Assembly: GCA_035353855.1 (NCBI GenBank)
Contig: DAOQAK010000009.1
Coordinates: 1-64,000 of the forward strand
Reading direction: 5' to 3'
From: Bacteroidales bacterium
Lineage (GTDB): Bacteria > Bacteroidota > Bacteroidia > Bacteroidales > CG2-30-32-10
DNA length: 64,000 bases
The notes below the pieces were generated by a model. It saw only the letters and a program-made list of their open reading frames with translations, ran no database searches and was not told the origin of the DNA. The position numbers and the translations under genes were made by a program. Of this stretch, positions 53,842 through 62,645 are shown piece by piece (position 1 is the first letter of the stretch; the number at the start of each line of letters is the position of its first letter).

Positions 53842-54450
53842 ATGAAAATAGTTGATGCAAAAGGAAAACTTTGTCCGGTTCCGATCATAATGACCAAGAA
53901 GGCTATTAATGAAATTAAAGAAAACGAGAGTTTAAAAATTTTAATTGATAATGAAACATCAGTAAAAAATGTAACACGTTTTCTGGAAGAAAATGGAATG
54001 AAAGTTCATACCGAAAAGAAAGGAAATGTTTTTGAACTTACTGTTAATAAAACAGGCAACATTCCTGAAAGTGCCAATGCTGAAGACTATTGCCAGGTTG
54101 AGGATGTGAAAGTTTCAAATTATGTTGTGTCCATTCAACGCAACAGGTTGGGCGATGGTGCAGAAGAATTGGGAACCATTTTAATTAAAGGATTTATAAA
54201 TACACTTCCTGAAATTGATGTAAAACCAAAAACTATTGTGTTTCTGAATTCCGGGATATTTCTGGCGTTGAAAGATTCGCCGGTTTTGGAATCGTTGAAG
54301 AAACTAGAAAATTCAGGAGTTGAAATTCTTGCTTGCGGAACTTGTTTGGATTATTATAAAAAGAAAGAAGAGTTAGGAGTTGGAAAAATTTCGAATATGT
54401 ATGATATCCTTGAAAGATTGAGTAAAGCAGGGAATGTGATTTATCCGTAA
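53842..54450 (+). CDS. yedF: Selenium metabolism protein YedF
   Basis: A 202-residue two-domain protein: an N-terminal TusA-like sulfur-carrier domain (~1-70) with the KLCPVPIIMTKKAI motif (C-P-x-P), then a DsrE-like C-terminal domain (~95-200) with NSGIFLALKDSPVLESLKKLE and LACGTCLDYYKKKEELGVG. This YedF form is strongly tied to selenium-using genomes and may carry selenium or sulfur to SelD. It is 10 bp ahead of the DUF3343 gene. Confidence 0.93.
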   Translation: MKIVDAKGKLCPVPIIMTKKAINEIKENESLKILIDNETSVKNVTRFLEENGMKVHTEKKGNVFELTVNKTGNIPESANAEDYCQVEDVKVSNYVVSIQRNRLGDGAEELGTILIKGFINTLPEIDVKPKTIVFLNSGIFLALKDSPVLESLKKLENSGVEILACGTCLDYYKKKEELGVGKISNMYDILERLSKAGNVIYP

Positions 54451-54460
54451 TTTATATTGA

Positions 54461-54682
54461 ATGAAAAATTTTATCCTGATATTTGAATCAATTCATCATG
54501 TTCTGAAAGCGGAAAAAATTCTGGCGACGAATAAAATCAGTTTTGATATTATTCCAACGCCAAAGGAATTTTCATCCGATTGCGGAATGTCAGTAAGGGT
54601 AAGCTTTTCAGAAGATATGGAAATGATAAAATCATTACTAAAGAAAAATAATTTGAATTTTAAGATTCATGAAAAAGAATAG
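54461..54682 (+). CDS. DUF3343 putative Se/S carrier-like protein
   Basis: A 73-residue DUF3343 protein with the typical IFESIHHVLKAEKILATNKI and a Cys in SSDCGMSVRV. Small members of this family sit next to yedF and selD in many anaerobes and are suspected carriers of selenium or sulfur. It overlaps the selD start by 14 bp. Confidence 0.9.
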   Translation: MKNFILIFESIHHVLKAEKILATNKISFDIIPTPKEFSSDCGMSVRVSFSEDMEMIKSLLKKNNLNFKIHEKE

Positions 54683-55721
54683 TCCGCTAAAGTTTGATTT
54701 GTTGAGTACTGTTGAATATGGCGGCTGCTCAGCCAAGTTGCCTGCTAAAGAACTTAGCAAAGCGCTTGCTGATTTGCCAAAAATCTCTGATAAAAATTTA
54801 TTGGTCGATATTGAAACCCACGACGATGCCGGTGTTTATAAAATTAATGATGATTTGGCATTAATACAAACAACTGATTTTTTCCCGCCTGTTTGCTCCG
54901 ATGCTTACGAATTCGGACAGATTGCAGCAGCAAATGCGTTAAGCGATGTGTATGCAATGGGAGGCGAAGTGCTTACCGTGCTTAATATTGTAATGTTTCC
55001 GGCAAAAGTACCTTTGGAAATTTTAAAAGAAATATTGAAAGGCGGAACCGATAAAATTATTGAAGCTGGCGGCGTAATTATGGGCGGACATACTATTGTT
55101 GATGAAATTCCGAAATATGGATTGGCTGTTACAGGTAAAGTGCATCCCCAAAAAATAATTACCAATTCAGCAGCAAACCCCGGTGATAAGCTTTTGCTCA
55201 CGAAACCTTTAGGTGCTGGAATTATTCTTGCGGGAAAAAGAATTGGTGAAGTAAACGATGAAAATCATCAGGTTGTTTTGGAAAGTATGAAGCAGTTAAA
55301 TAAAAATGCTTCGGAAATAATGCAGAAATATAATATTAAATGTGCAACTGATATTACCGGCTTTGGCTTGATTGGCCATGCTTTGAAGATGGCTCAGGGA
55401 AGTAATGTTACAATAAAAATTGATTCCAAAAAAGTTCCGGCATTTGCTCAATCTCTTGAATTGCTTGATATGGGATGCATTCCGGGTGCATGTTTTCGAA
55501 ATCTTGAATATGTTGAAAACGATTGTATGTTTGAAAAATCACTATCATATAATCATAAAATGCTTCTGCTTGATGCACAAACATCAGGCGGAATGCTGAT
55601 TTGCTGTCCTGATAATAATGTTGAACAAATGAGAAATGATTTAATTAGATCAGGATATCCAACAACATCAGTGATTGGAGAAGTTGTAAAAAAAGAAAAT
55701 AAAAATATAATTGTATATTGA
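54669..55721 (+). CDS. selD: Selenide, water dikinase (selenophosphate synthetase)
   Basis: A 350-residue SelD making selenophosphate from selenide and ATP. The N-terminal active loop reads YGGCSAKLP, aligned with the usual GCGCK: the catalytic position is Cys (not Sec), the Lys is kept and the second Cys is Ala. DDAGVY, QTTDFFPP, NALSDVYAMGG, GGHTIVDE and DITGFGLIGHAL complete the ATP-grasp-like core. It is the last gene of the run. Confidence 0.96.
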   Translation: MKKNSPLKFDLLSTVEYGGCSAKLPAKELSKALADLPKISDKNLLVDIETHDDAGVYKINDDLALIQTTDFFPPVCSDAYEFGQIAAANALSDVYAMGGEVLTVLNIVMFPAKVPLEILKEILKGGTDKIIEAGGVIMGGHTIVDEIPKYGLAVTGKVHPQKIITNSAANPGDKLLLTKPLGAGIILAGKRIGEVNDENHQVVLESMKQLNKNASEIMQKYNIKCATDITGFGLIGHALKMAQGSNVTIKIDSKKVPAFAQSLELLDMGCIPGACFRNLEYVENDCMFEKSLSYNHKMLLLDAQTSGGMLICCPDNNVEQMRNDLIRSGYPTTSVIGEVVKKENKNIIVY

Positions 55722-55739
55722 AATTATAAAATTGATTAG

Positions 55740-55791
55740 CCCCGACCTTTAGGTCGGGGAACAATATTAAAAATTAAAAGGGCTTTAGCCC
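55740..55791. repeat. Composite palindromic element (type 1), short form
   Basis: A perfect 8-bp hairpin ccccgacc-ttta-ggtcgggg (55740-55759), then gggctttagccc (55780-55791). These are the same two modules as in the element at 33134-33224, with the left arm lost. It lies 18 bp after selD and could act as a weak transcription stop, but no clear T tract follows. It occupies part of the 444-bp gap to the double-cubane reductase gene. Confidence 0.7.
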
Positions 55792-55812
55792 AAATAAAAA
55801 TAAAAAATAAAA

Positions 55813-55995
55813 ATGTCGCACTCTATAAGTAAATACTGATTCATCAAAAGCACTGCAAGTAATTTGCAGCAGCATCAATATTTCAGGTGTCAATTGATAT
55901 CTGGTGCTTCTATTGTGGGCATTGAGCTTTATGCTTTTTGTAAAGAAAAAAATATTATTTGTAATTTTTCAAAAGCTGAAAAATTTTCAGCATAA
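55813..55995 (+). other. Candidate UGA-containing small frame (possible selenoprotein)
   Basis: ATG at 55813, TGA at codon 9 (55837-55839), then an open frame to TAA at 55993-55995, 60 codons in all (MSHSISKY-U-FIKSTASNLQQ, later ISGASIVGIELYAFCKEKN). A small hairpin ctgcaa-gtaat-ttgcag (55853-55869) begins 13 nt after the TGA, with G first in its loop, within the distance range described for bacterial SECIS elements. No known family or CxxU motif is recognised, so it may well be chance. The DNA from 55996 to 56165 shows nothing further. Confidence 0.25.
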
Positions 55996-56165
55996 CCTCT
56001 CTTTTTCTAATTCCTTATATTTTTTATTTCAATTAATTTTTTCTGAATTATTTTTCTTGCGAGGAATCGTGATACTCCTTGTCCTTCCTGCGTTTTATGA
56101 AAATAAATTAAAATCAATAAATAATCTCTTAAACAAATTAAGTATTAACCAAAAACAAAACTATT

Positions 56166-57443
56166 ATGGCAGATTATCATGAAATGTGGGCAAGTCTGGG
56201 ACTTGACCTCAAAACGCACGACATGGTTTTAGAAATCGTGGGCAAAGCTTATCAGGACATTTTTCTTTCGCAAAAGCACAGACCGAAAGGCATGTCCTAT
56301 TTTGATTTCGTAATGAGCGAAATTCACGGATTACGTATAAAAGAAATCATGGATGCTAAAGCACAAGGCAGAAAAGTAGTTGGAACATTTTGTGTTTTTG
56401 TTCCCGAAGAATTAGTGCTGGCAGTAGATGCGGTCTGTATCGGACTTTGCGCTGGTGCTGAGTTAGGTTTCGAGGAAGCTGAAAAATTCCTACCACGAAA
56501 TACATGTTCGCTTATAAAAGCTGCATTTGGATTTAAGCTCGCAAAGGTTTGTCCTTACATCGAAACAACAGATTTGATTGTTGGAGAAAACACTTGCGAT
56601 GGAAAGAAAAAAGCTTACGAAAGTTATAAAGATATCGTAGGAAATTTATATGTGATGGATTTACCGCAGATGAAATCGCTTGAAGGACGCGCTCTTCTGA
56701 AAGCTGAATATAAAAAGTTTGCTCAGAAACTTGAACAAATGTCCGGCAAAAAAATTACGATAGAAAGTTTAAAGAAAGGAATTGAAATTGCAAATAACAA
56801 ACGCAGAGCAATTCATCGATTGGCTTCGCTTCGCAGTGTTAATCCTGCACCAATATCAGGACTTGATGCATTGCTTGCTAACCAGGTATTTTTCTATGAT
56901 GATCCTGAAAGATTCACGGCTTCTGTTAATACGATTTGCGATGAGCTTGATGCTCGTATCAGAGAAGGTGTAGGTATTGCAGCTAAAGGCACACCAAGAA
57001 TTCTTCTATCAGGTTGTCCTATGGCTGTACCTAATTGGAAATTGCCATACATCATCGAAACTTCAAACGCTGTTATTGTTGGTGAAGAAATGTGTACAGG
57101 TGAACGAGGCACACAAAATCTTGTTAATATAAAAGGCAATACTGTTGATGAATTGCTTGATAATATTGTTGAACGATATTTCCAGATTGATTGTGCTGTA
57201 TTCACTCCAAATTCAGGTCGATTGGAACATGTAAAAGAAATGGTAAAAAAATATAAAGCTGAAGGAGTAATACATTATGGGCTACAATTCTGCCAGCCTT
57301 ATCAGATGGAAAGTAAAACTTTGGAAAAAGAACTGGAAAAAGCCGGTATTCCTGTATTGTTAATTGAAACCGATTACAGTCAGGAAGACGCAGGTCAGTT
57401 GAAAACAAGAATTGAAGCTTTTATAGAAAGAATTAAAAAATAA
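56166..57443 (+). CDS. Double-cubane-cluster anaerobic reductase (HgdB/YjiM-like)
   Basis: A 425-residue member of the 2-hydroxyacyl-CoA dehydratase family, in the double-cubane branch. Conserved Cys: GTFCVFVPEELVLA (~78), PRNTCSLIKAAFG, KVCPYIETTDLIVGENTCDGKKKAYE and SGCPMAVPNWKLP; ENTCDGKKK is the cluster-binding hallmark. Such proteins carry an [8Fe-9S] double cubane and use ATP-driven electron transfer to reduce small substrates; the physiological substrate is unknown. Its activator gene follows after 98 bp. Confidence 0.9.
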   Translation: MADYHEMWASLGLDLKTHDMVLEIVGKAYQDIFLSQKHRPKGMSYFDFVMSEIHGLRIKEIMDAKAQGRKVVGTFCVFVPEELVLAVDAVCIGLCAGAELGFEEAEKFLPRNTCSLIKAAFGFKLAKVCPYIETTDLIVGENTCDGKKKAYESYKDIVGNLYVMDLPQMKSLEGRALLKAEYKKFAQKLEQMSGKKITIESLKKGIEIANNKRRAIHRLASLRSVNPAPISGLDALLANQVFFYDDPERFTASVNTICDELDARIREGVGIAAKGTPRILLSGCPMAVPNWKLPYIIETSNAVIVGEEMCTGERGTQNLVNIKGNTVDELLDNIVERYFQIDCAVFTPNSGRLEHVKEMVKKYKAEGVIHYGLQFCQPYQMESKTLEKELEKAGIPVLLIETDYSQEDAGQLKTRIEAFIERIKK

Positions 57444-57450
57444 TTAATTA

Positions 57451-57527
57451 AGGTTATAAAGGTATAGGGGTATAAAGGTATAAGTAAATATTTCCTGTAT
57501 GCCCTTATACCATATACCTAATACCTA
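57451..57527. repeat. Imperfect inverted repeat of GGTATA words
   Basis: The left arm aaggtataggggtataaagg (57459 on) and the right arm cttataccatatacctaatacct (57503-57525 area) are roughly complementary around a central tttcctgtatgc. It fills the 98-bp gap between the reductase and activator genes and contains no frame. Confidence 0.55.
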
Positions 57528-57541
57528 AATAAAAAATTCAT

Positions 57542-58288
57542 ATGATTTCAGCAGGAATAGATATAGGTTCACGAACAATAAAACTTGTTGTTGTTGAAGA
57601 TGGAAAAATCAAAGTAGTAAGAAAATCAGAAAATTCTTTTGATACTATAAAAGTGTTTAATGAACTTTTAAAAGATGTTTCTTATGATGCAATTACTTCA
57701 ACAGGATATGGAAGACATTTTTTCGGTGAATATTTTAAATGCGAAATTATCAGTGAAATCAAGGCTTTTGCAATAGGAGCAAAAAATATTTTGCCTTCTT
57801 GCAAAACAATTCTTGATATTGGAGGACAGGATACAAAAGCAATATTGCTTGATGAAAAAGGTAAGTTGAAAAAATTTGAAATGAACGACAAATGTGCTGC
57901 AGGCACCGGGCGTTTCCTCGAAATCATGGCAATGGCATTGCGTTATAAATTGGATGAATTTGGCGATATGGCATTGACAACAGATGAAACATCGAATGTA
58001 AATAGCATGTGTACTGTATTTGCAGAATCGGAAGTTGTATCGATGCTTGCACATGGCGCTGAAAGAACAAAAGTAGCAAGAGGAATACATCAATCAGTTG
58101 TAAACAGATCGGCTACACTGCTTAAAAGAGTAGGAATTGAAGATGATATTCTTTTTGCTGGTGGAGTAGCTTATAATAATTGTATGTTGTATTTACTCGA
58201 ACAACAATTACAGAAAAAAATTTTTGTTCCGAAAGACCCACAGATAATTGGAGCATTAGGCGCCGCTATGCATTGTAATTTAAATTAA
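57542..58288 (+). CDS. ATP-dependent activator of the double-cubane reductase (HgdC/YjiL-like)
   Basis: A 248-residue ASKHA-type ATPase of the BadF/BadG/HgdC family: GIDIGSRTIKLVVVEDG (phosphate 1 loop), LDIGGQDTKAILL, and the [4Fe-4S] ligands in NDKCAAGTGRFLE and NSMCTVFAESEV, plus FAGGVAYNNCM. As a dimer with one bridging cluster it fires electrons into the reductase upon ATP hydrolysis. Pairing with the gene upstream is consistent. Confidence 0.93.
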   Translation: MISAGIDIGSRTIKLVVVEDGKIKVVRKSENSFDTIKVFNELLKDVSYDAITSTGYGRHFFGEYFKCEIISEIKAFAIGAKNILPSCKTILDIGGQDTKAILLDEKGKLKKFEMNDKCAAGTGRFLEIMAMALRYKLDEFGDMALTTDETSNVNSMCTVFAESEVVSMLAHGAERTKVARGIHQSVVNRSATLLKRVGIEDDILFAGGVAYNNCMLYLLEQQLQKKIFVPKDPQIIGALGAAMHCNLN

Positions 58289-58317
58289 AAATAATAAGCG
58301 TGGATTTGTTATAAAAA

Positions 58318-58343
58318 AAACGCATGACTTTTGTCATGCGTTT
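58318..58343 (-). terminator. Terminator of the tRNA transcript
   Basis: An 11-bp stem aaacgcatgac-tttt-gtcatgcgttt. On the minus strand it is followed by a T run (the a tract at 58313-58320), 2 bp after the tRNA 3' end. Confidence 0.8.
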
Positions 58344-58344
58344 G

Positions 58345-58418
58345 TGGGCCCACTTGGGCTCGAACCAAGGACCCTCAGATTATGAGTCTGATGCTCTAAC
58401 CAGCTGAGCTATGAGCCC
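58345..58418 (-). tRNA. tRNA with CAU anticodon, probably elongator tRNA-Met
   Basis: Minus strand: acceptor gggctca/tgggccc, D-arm with agctcagctggttagagc, anticodon stem tcaga/tctga around ctcataa (anticodon CAT), T-arm cttgg-ttcgagc-ccaag. 74 nt, CCA not encoded. The lysidine-modified tRNA-Ile2 also has CAT, and sequence alone does not exclude it. Confidence 0.88.
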
Positions 58419-58509
58419 TGATTTCAGAAAAAATATAGATATTTGTAACTGAAACGGGTTGCAAATTAACATATATTTTCTTAATTGTACAAGAGAAAAA
58501 AATATATTT

Positions 58510-59133
58510 ATGATAAAAAATTTAATTTTCGATTTAGGTGGTGTTATCCTGAATATCGATTTTTCAAAGTCTATTGAAGAATTCAGAAAACTAGGGATTA
58601 CTAATATTGATGAATTATTTTCCCGATATTCTCAAAGTAAATTGTTTGATATGTTTGAAAAAGGAAATATATCAGAAAAAGAATTTATTGCTAATTTGAA
58701 AAAAACAATTGAAAAACCAGTTACAAATAACCAAATATATAACGCATGGAATGCTATGCTCCTTGATTTTCCAATGGACAGAATAGAATTACTTAAAGAG
58801 TTAAATAAAAAATATCGTATTTTCCTTTTAAGTAATACCAATGTAATTCATAATTCTGTATATAATGAACTATTAAATAAAAAATATGGAATAAATGATT
58901 TAACAATGCTTTTTGAAGAAGCATATTATTCGTTTAAACTTCATATGCGAAAACCGGATAAAGAAATTTTTGAATATGTTTTGAAAGGCAGTAAACTTAA
59001 TGAAGAAGAAACTGTATTTATTGATGATTCGCCTGTTAATATAAAAACTGCTGAAAAACTGGGGATGAAAGTAGTTTTATATAACCCGGAAGATTCGTTA
59101 AAAGATGTTTTATTAGAAAATAAAATCCAATAA
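58510..59133 (+). CDS. HAD superfamily hydrolase (phosphatase-like, subfamily IA)
   Basis: 207 residues from the ATG at 58510 (MIKNLIFDLGGVILN); an upstream in-frame ATG at 58459 adds a non-conserved tail. HAD motifs: FDLGGV (motif I with nucleophile Asp; the usual second Asp position holds Gly), LLSNTN (II), RKPDKEIFEYV (III Lys) and FIDDSPVNIKTAEKLGM (IV). Related to YihX-type sugar-phosphate phosphatases; substrate unknown. It ends back to back with dusB. Confidence 0.87.
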   Translation: MIKNLIFDLGGVILNIDFSKSIEEFRKLGITNIDELFSRYSQSKLFDMFEKGNISEKEFIANLKKTIEKPVTNNQIYNAWNAMLLDFPMDRIELLKELNKKYRIFLLSNTNVIHNSVYNELLNKKYGINDLTMLFEEAYYSFKLHMRKPDKEIFEYVLKGSKLNEEETVFIDDSPVNIKTAEKLGMKVVLYNPEDSLKDVLLENKIQ

Positions 59134-60117
59134 TTATTCCTGAAATGCAGCTTTAATATTATCAAGTACCTGTAAAACCTGTTCTCTGTTTGTTGTCTGT
59201 AAAAGTATCATGCGGAATGATTTGAAATGATTCAAACCCTTGAAGTATCCTATAAAATGTTTTCTCATTTCGATTACCCCGGTACGTTCACCTTTTTTTT
59301 CTATTGATAATTCAAGGTGTTCTTTGCAAACATCAATTCTTTCAGTAATACGGGGCGTCATACAATAATTACCTGTAGAAAAAAAATCTTTAATATTTCT
59401 AAAGATCCATGGATTTCCAATAGTTGCGCGGCCAAGCATGATTCCATCAACGCCATATCTTTCTTTCAATTCTTTGGCAATTTCAGGAGAATTTACATCG
59501 CCGTTACCGATAATCGGGATAAACATTCTGGGATTTGATTTTACTTTTCCAATCAATGTCCAATCGGCATTTCCTGTATATAGCTGTGCACGCGTTCTTC
59601 CGTGAATAGTGAGTGCTTTAATTCCTATATCCTGCAATTTTTCTGCAAGCTCAACTATGGGTTTATTTTTTTCATCCCATCCAATTCTTGTTTTTACTGT
59701 AACCGGTAATAATGTTGACTTTACAACAGCTTCGGTCATTTTAATCATTTTATCAATATCAAGAAGTAAAGCAGCACCGGCGCCTTTGTTTACTACTTTT
59801 CTAACAGGGCAGCCAAAATTCAAATCAATTAAATCAGGTTTTGATTCTTCGGCAAGCTCTGTAGCTCTTTGCATGGAGCTGATATCATGACCGAAAATCT
59901 GGACTCCAATTGGTCGTTCAATATCTGAAATATCAAGTTTGGCAATACTTTTCCTTGCATCACGAATCAAACCTTCCGAAGAAATAAATTCGGTATACAT
60001 AATATCAACTCCGAATTTTTTACAGATCATTCGGAAAGGCTTGTCTGTTATGTCTTCCATTGGAGCAAGAAAGAGTGGATTTTCTCCTAGCTCAATATTT
60101 CCTATTCTTAACGCCAC
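59134..60117 (-). CDS. dusB: tRNA-dihydrouridine synthase, DusB-like
   Basis: About 327 residues: APMEDITDKPFR, YTEFISSEGLI, NFGCPVRKVVNKGAGAALL with the catalytic Cys, TVKTRIGW, ITIHGRTRAQLYTGNADW and GIMLGRATIGNPWIF. It reduces uridine in tRNA D-loops using FMN. The GTG at 60117 is preferred to another GTG at 60144: a TAnnTTTG-type box (minus strand, 60153-60146) would put the transcript start near 60139, downstream of the longer start. Confidence 0.92.
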   Translation of the reverse strand: MALRIGNIELGENPLFLAPMEDITDKPFRMICKKFGVDIMYTEFISSEGLIRDARKSIAKLDISDIERPIGVQIFGHDISSMQRATELAEESKPDLIDLNFGCPVRKVVNKGAGAALLLDIDKMIKMTEAVVKSTLLPVTVKTRIGWDEKNKPIVELAEKLQDIGIKALTIHGRTRAQLYTGNADWTLIGKVKSNPRMFIPIIGNGDVNSPEIAKELKERYGVDGIMLGRATIGNPWIFRNIKDFFSTGNYCMTPRITERIDVCKEHLELSIEKKGERTGVIEMRKHFIGYFKGLNHFKSFRMILLQTTNREQVLQVLDNIKAAFQE

Positions 60118-60165
60118 TTGAAATAAAAAATTTATTAATTTCACACAAAATTAGAAAATAAAAGC

Positions 60166-61098
60166 ATGCTTAAACCTCCTTTTATAAATCAGCTTCCTCC
60201 TTTTTCAAAACTTTTATTATTAATACTATTAGTGTTTTCGTGTGCTATATTTACTCTTTTTTTAGGAATATTAATGGGTACATTTTTTTGGGGAAGCAAC
60301 ATAATGGGGAATCTTGCATCAATAGATGCTGCTGATAGTTCATCCATAGCATTACAAAAATATTTTCAAATTGTAAGTCAGTTTGGAATGTTTATTTTTC
60401 CGGTATTATTATTTGCATTCCTTGATGGAGGAAATATTTCTTCCTATTTAAAAATAAACATAAAACCTTCTTTAAGAATATTAATTCTTTCAGGATGCTG
60501 CATATTGCTTGCATTACCATTTATTAATTTCCTTTCGGAAATAAATATGAAAATGAAATTACCTGAATCGTTTGCAGGCATTGAGCAGTGGATGCGTGAA
60601 TCGGAAGATAAAGCAGGTCAGGTTACAGTAATGTTTTTAAATGTATCAACAATTTGGGGTTTCCTGATAAATCTTTTTATGATAGGTATTATTCCTGCAG
60701 TTGGCGAAGAATTTTTATTCAGGGGAGTTGTTCAACCTTTATTTTTTAAATGGACAAAAAATATTCATGTTGCAGTTATTATATCCGCATTTTTATTCAG
60801 CGCTATACATTTTCAATTTTATGGATTTATTCCGCGCTTTCTTATGGGTGTACTTTTAGGTTATTCATTTGTATGGACGGGTTCTTTATGGGTTCCTATA
60901 TTCATCCATTTTGTAAATAATTCGGCAGCAGTAATTGTATCTTACCTGGTAAATAATCAATCCGCTTCAAATGCTTTTGATACAATAGGTACCGGTGAAA
61001 ATGCATTGATGCCGGTAATCATCAGTATAATATTTACAACCACCACTTTGTTTCTAATTTATCAAATATCGAAAAAGAAAAATATTCATATTTTATAA
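60166..61098 (+). CDS. CPBP family intramembrane metalloprotease
   Basis: A 310-residue membrane protein with about eight TM helices. The CAAX/CPBP motifs are all seen: EEFLFRGVVQPLF (motif 1), FSAIHFQFYGFIPRFLMGVLLGY (motif 2) and FIHFVNNSAAV (motif 3), supplying the zinc-binding Glu and His. Roles of bacterial members vary (immunity, signalling); here it is unknown. It diverges from dusB with a 48-bp gap and ends in a terminator. Confidence 0.92.
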   Translation: MLKPPFINQLPPFSKLLLLILLVFSCAIFTLFLGILMGTFFWGSNIMGNLASIDAADSSSIALQKYFQIVSQFGMFIFPVLLFAFLDGGNISSYLKINIKPSLRILILSGCCILLALPFINFLSEINMKMKLPESFAGIEQWMRESEDKAGQVTVMFLNVSTIWGFLINLFMIGIIPAVGEEFLFRGVVQPLFFKWTKNIHVAVIISAFLFSAIHFQFYGFIPRFLMGVLLGYSFVWTGSLWVPIFIHFVNNSAAVIVSYLVNNQSASNAFDTIGTGENALMPVIISIIFTTTTLFLIYQISKKKNIHIL

Positions 61099-61109
61099 GA
61101 AGTAATAAA

Positions 61110-61132
61110 CCCGCATTTCAGCGGGCTTTTTA
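61110..61132. terminator. Short bidirectional terminator
   Basis: A stem cccgc-atttca-gcggg with T-rich (plus) and A-rich (minus) flanks, between convergent CPBP and tonB genes. Confidence 0.78.
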
Positions 61133-61138
61133 TTATAA

Positions 61139-61918
61139 TTATTTTTCAATTAAATCAAAGTGTATTGGAAGAACAAACCAAACCCTTACTGTTGTACTGT
61201 TTTGTTTTCCCGGTCTCCATTTGGGCATTGAATTAATTACTCGCAGAGCTTCTTCTCCACAACCTCCGCCAATATCATTCAATAATGTTACATTAGAAAT
61301 ACTACCATCTTTTTCAACTACAAATTTAACATGTACTTTTCCTTTTATTCCGTTATCTTTAGCGATTTGTGGATAAACTATATTTTTTGAAAGGTATTCG
61401 TGCATTTTTTCAATCCCCCCAATAAATTCAGGCATTTCCTGAACATTTAAAAAAACTTCATTGTTTGAAATTGGTTCAATAGGTGAATTTTTTTCCGGTT
61501 CTTTTACAACTATTATTCCGCCATCACCTATGTCAGGAGGAGTTCCGTTTTGTGTATTATACATAAGGTCTGCAAGACCACCATCATCATCTATTACTGC
61601 ACTATCAACTAATATTGGTACAGTATAACGTTCAACTGGTAATGGCTCTGGTAACTCGGGAAGTTGGATTTCTTGTTTTTCAGGAGGTTCGCTAAGTTCA
61701 GTAAAATTGCAATCAACCTTTGTTTCAATTTTACTGCTTATATTATCTGTTAATCCAGCTAACAATGGATAGGCAATAACACAGAAAAAAAATAGCAGAG
61801 CAAGGAATAAGGCAATGGCTACATTTTTATTGTAGCTTTTCCTTAGGAGGAAGGCACCGTAGTTTTTGTTACGCTCTTCAAAAACTACATCATCAAGATT
61901 AACGTTTTTTGTTTTCAT
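61139..61918 (-). CDS. TonB-like energy transducer
   Basis: A 259-residue TonB: a cytoplasmic start (VVFEERNKNYGAFLLRKSYNKN, typical of Bacteroidota TonB), one TM helix (~31-55), a Pro/Glu-rich periplasmic spacer (~70-170) and a C-terminal TonB domain (YPQIAKDNGIKGKVHVKFVVEKDGS, then LRVINSMPKWRPGKQN). It links ExbBD to outer-membrane receptors; exbBD is not visible here. It is divergent from the sigma factor gene. Confidence 0.93.
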   Translation of the reverse strand: MKTKNVNLDDVVFEERNKNYGAFLLRKSYNKNVAIALFLALLFFFCVIAYPLLAGLTDNISSKIETKVDCNFTELSEPPEKQEIQLPELPEPLPVERYTVPILVDSAVIDDDGGLADLMYNTQNGTPPDIGDGGIIVVKEPEKNSPIEPISNNEVFLNVQEMPEFIGGIEKMHEYLSKNIVYPQIAKDNGIKGKVHVKFVVEKDGSISNVTLLNDIGGGCGEEALRVINSMPKWRPGKQNSTTVRVWFVLPIHFDLIEK

Positions 61919-62157
61919 ACCTTATGATTTTAAATTAATTGTAATACAATTATATATTAGTGGGGAGATGAAAGAAAGTAATAGTCAGTTAAGGGAAACG
62001 ACAAAAAAATTTTCGGTAGAAAAATACCAGTGAAAGGGAACGGTAAGCATTGGACTAACAATTGTTTTTAAGATTATTGGCATTTTTTTTATCTTAGCTG
62101 TAACTTTTGGTTTTGTTGTTTCGTCATAAACACGAAAACACCCAATTTTCTAACATA

Positions 62158-62643
62158 ATGACAACAGAAGAATACAATAAGTGTGTTGATGAATTTTCTG
62201 ATGGTGTATATCGATTTGTATTGCATAATATACGCGATGAGGATAAAGCTAAGGATATAGTACAGGATTCGTTCATTAAAATGTGGGAAAAGGTTAATGA
62301 TATTGAATACAAAAAAGGTCGTTCATATCTTTTTACAACAGCTTATCACACCATGATAGATGCGATTAGAAGAGATAAAAAAATAACTAGTTTTGAAGAT
62401 ATCGAATATAACCAGCAGGCATGCAATAAAGAATTTTTTGGGTTAAAGGAAGTGGTAAGAAATGCGGTTAATAAATTGCCCGAAATTCAGCGTTCAGTAG
62501 TGTTGTTGCGAGATTATGAAGGTTATTCATACGAAGAGATTGGAGAAATTACAGGACTAAACGAATCGCAGGTTAAAGTGTATATATACCGCGCCCGCTT
62601 GTTTTTAAAAGAATACATTGGCAAACTTGAAAATGTTTTATAA
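62158..62643 (+). CDS. ECF RNA polymerase sigma factor
   Basis: 161 residues from the ATG at 62158 (MTTEEYNKCVDEFSDG). Region 2: YRFVLHNIRDEDKAKDIVQDSFIKMWEK; region 4: LPEIQRSVVLLRDYEGYSYEEIGEITGL, then VKVYIYRARLFLKEY. It belongs to the general Bacteroidota ECF family. The anti-sigma-like gene starts 2 bp after its stop, so the two are coupled. Confidence 0.93.
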   Translation: MTTEEYNKCVDEFSDGVYRFVLHNIRDEDKAKDIVQDSFIKMWEKVNDIEYKKGRSYLFTTAYHTMIDAIRRDKKITSFEDIEYNQQACNKEFFGLKEVVRNAVNKLPEIQRSVVLLRDYEGYSYEEIGEITGLNESQVKVYIYRARLFLKEYIGKLENVL

Positions 62644-62645
62644 AA

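Noticed and set aside
55904..56182. 92-codon hydrophobic frame upstream of the double-cubane reductase
   Set aside because: It begins at GTG in AT-rich DNA, overlaps the reductase start, and looks like chance Leu/Phe-rich translation.
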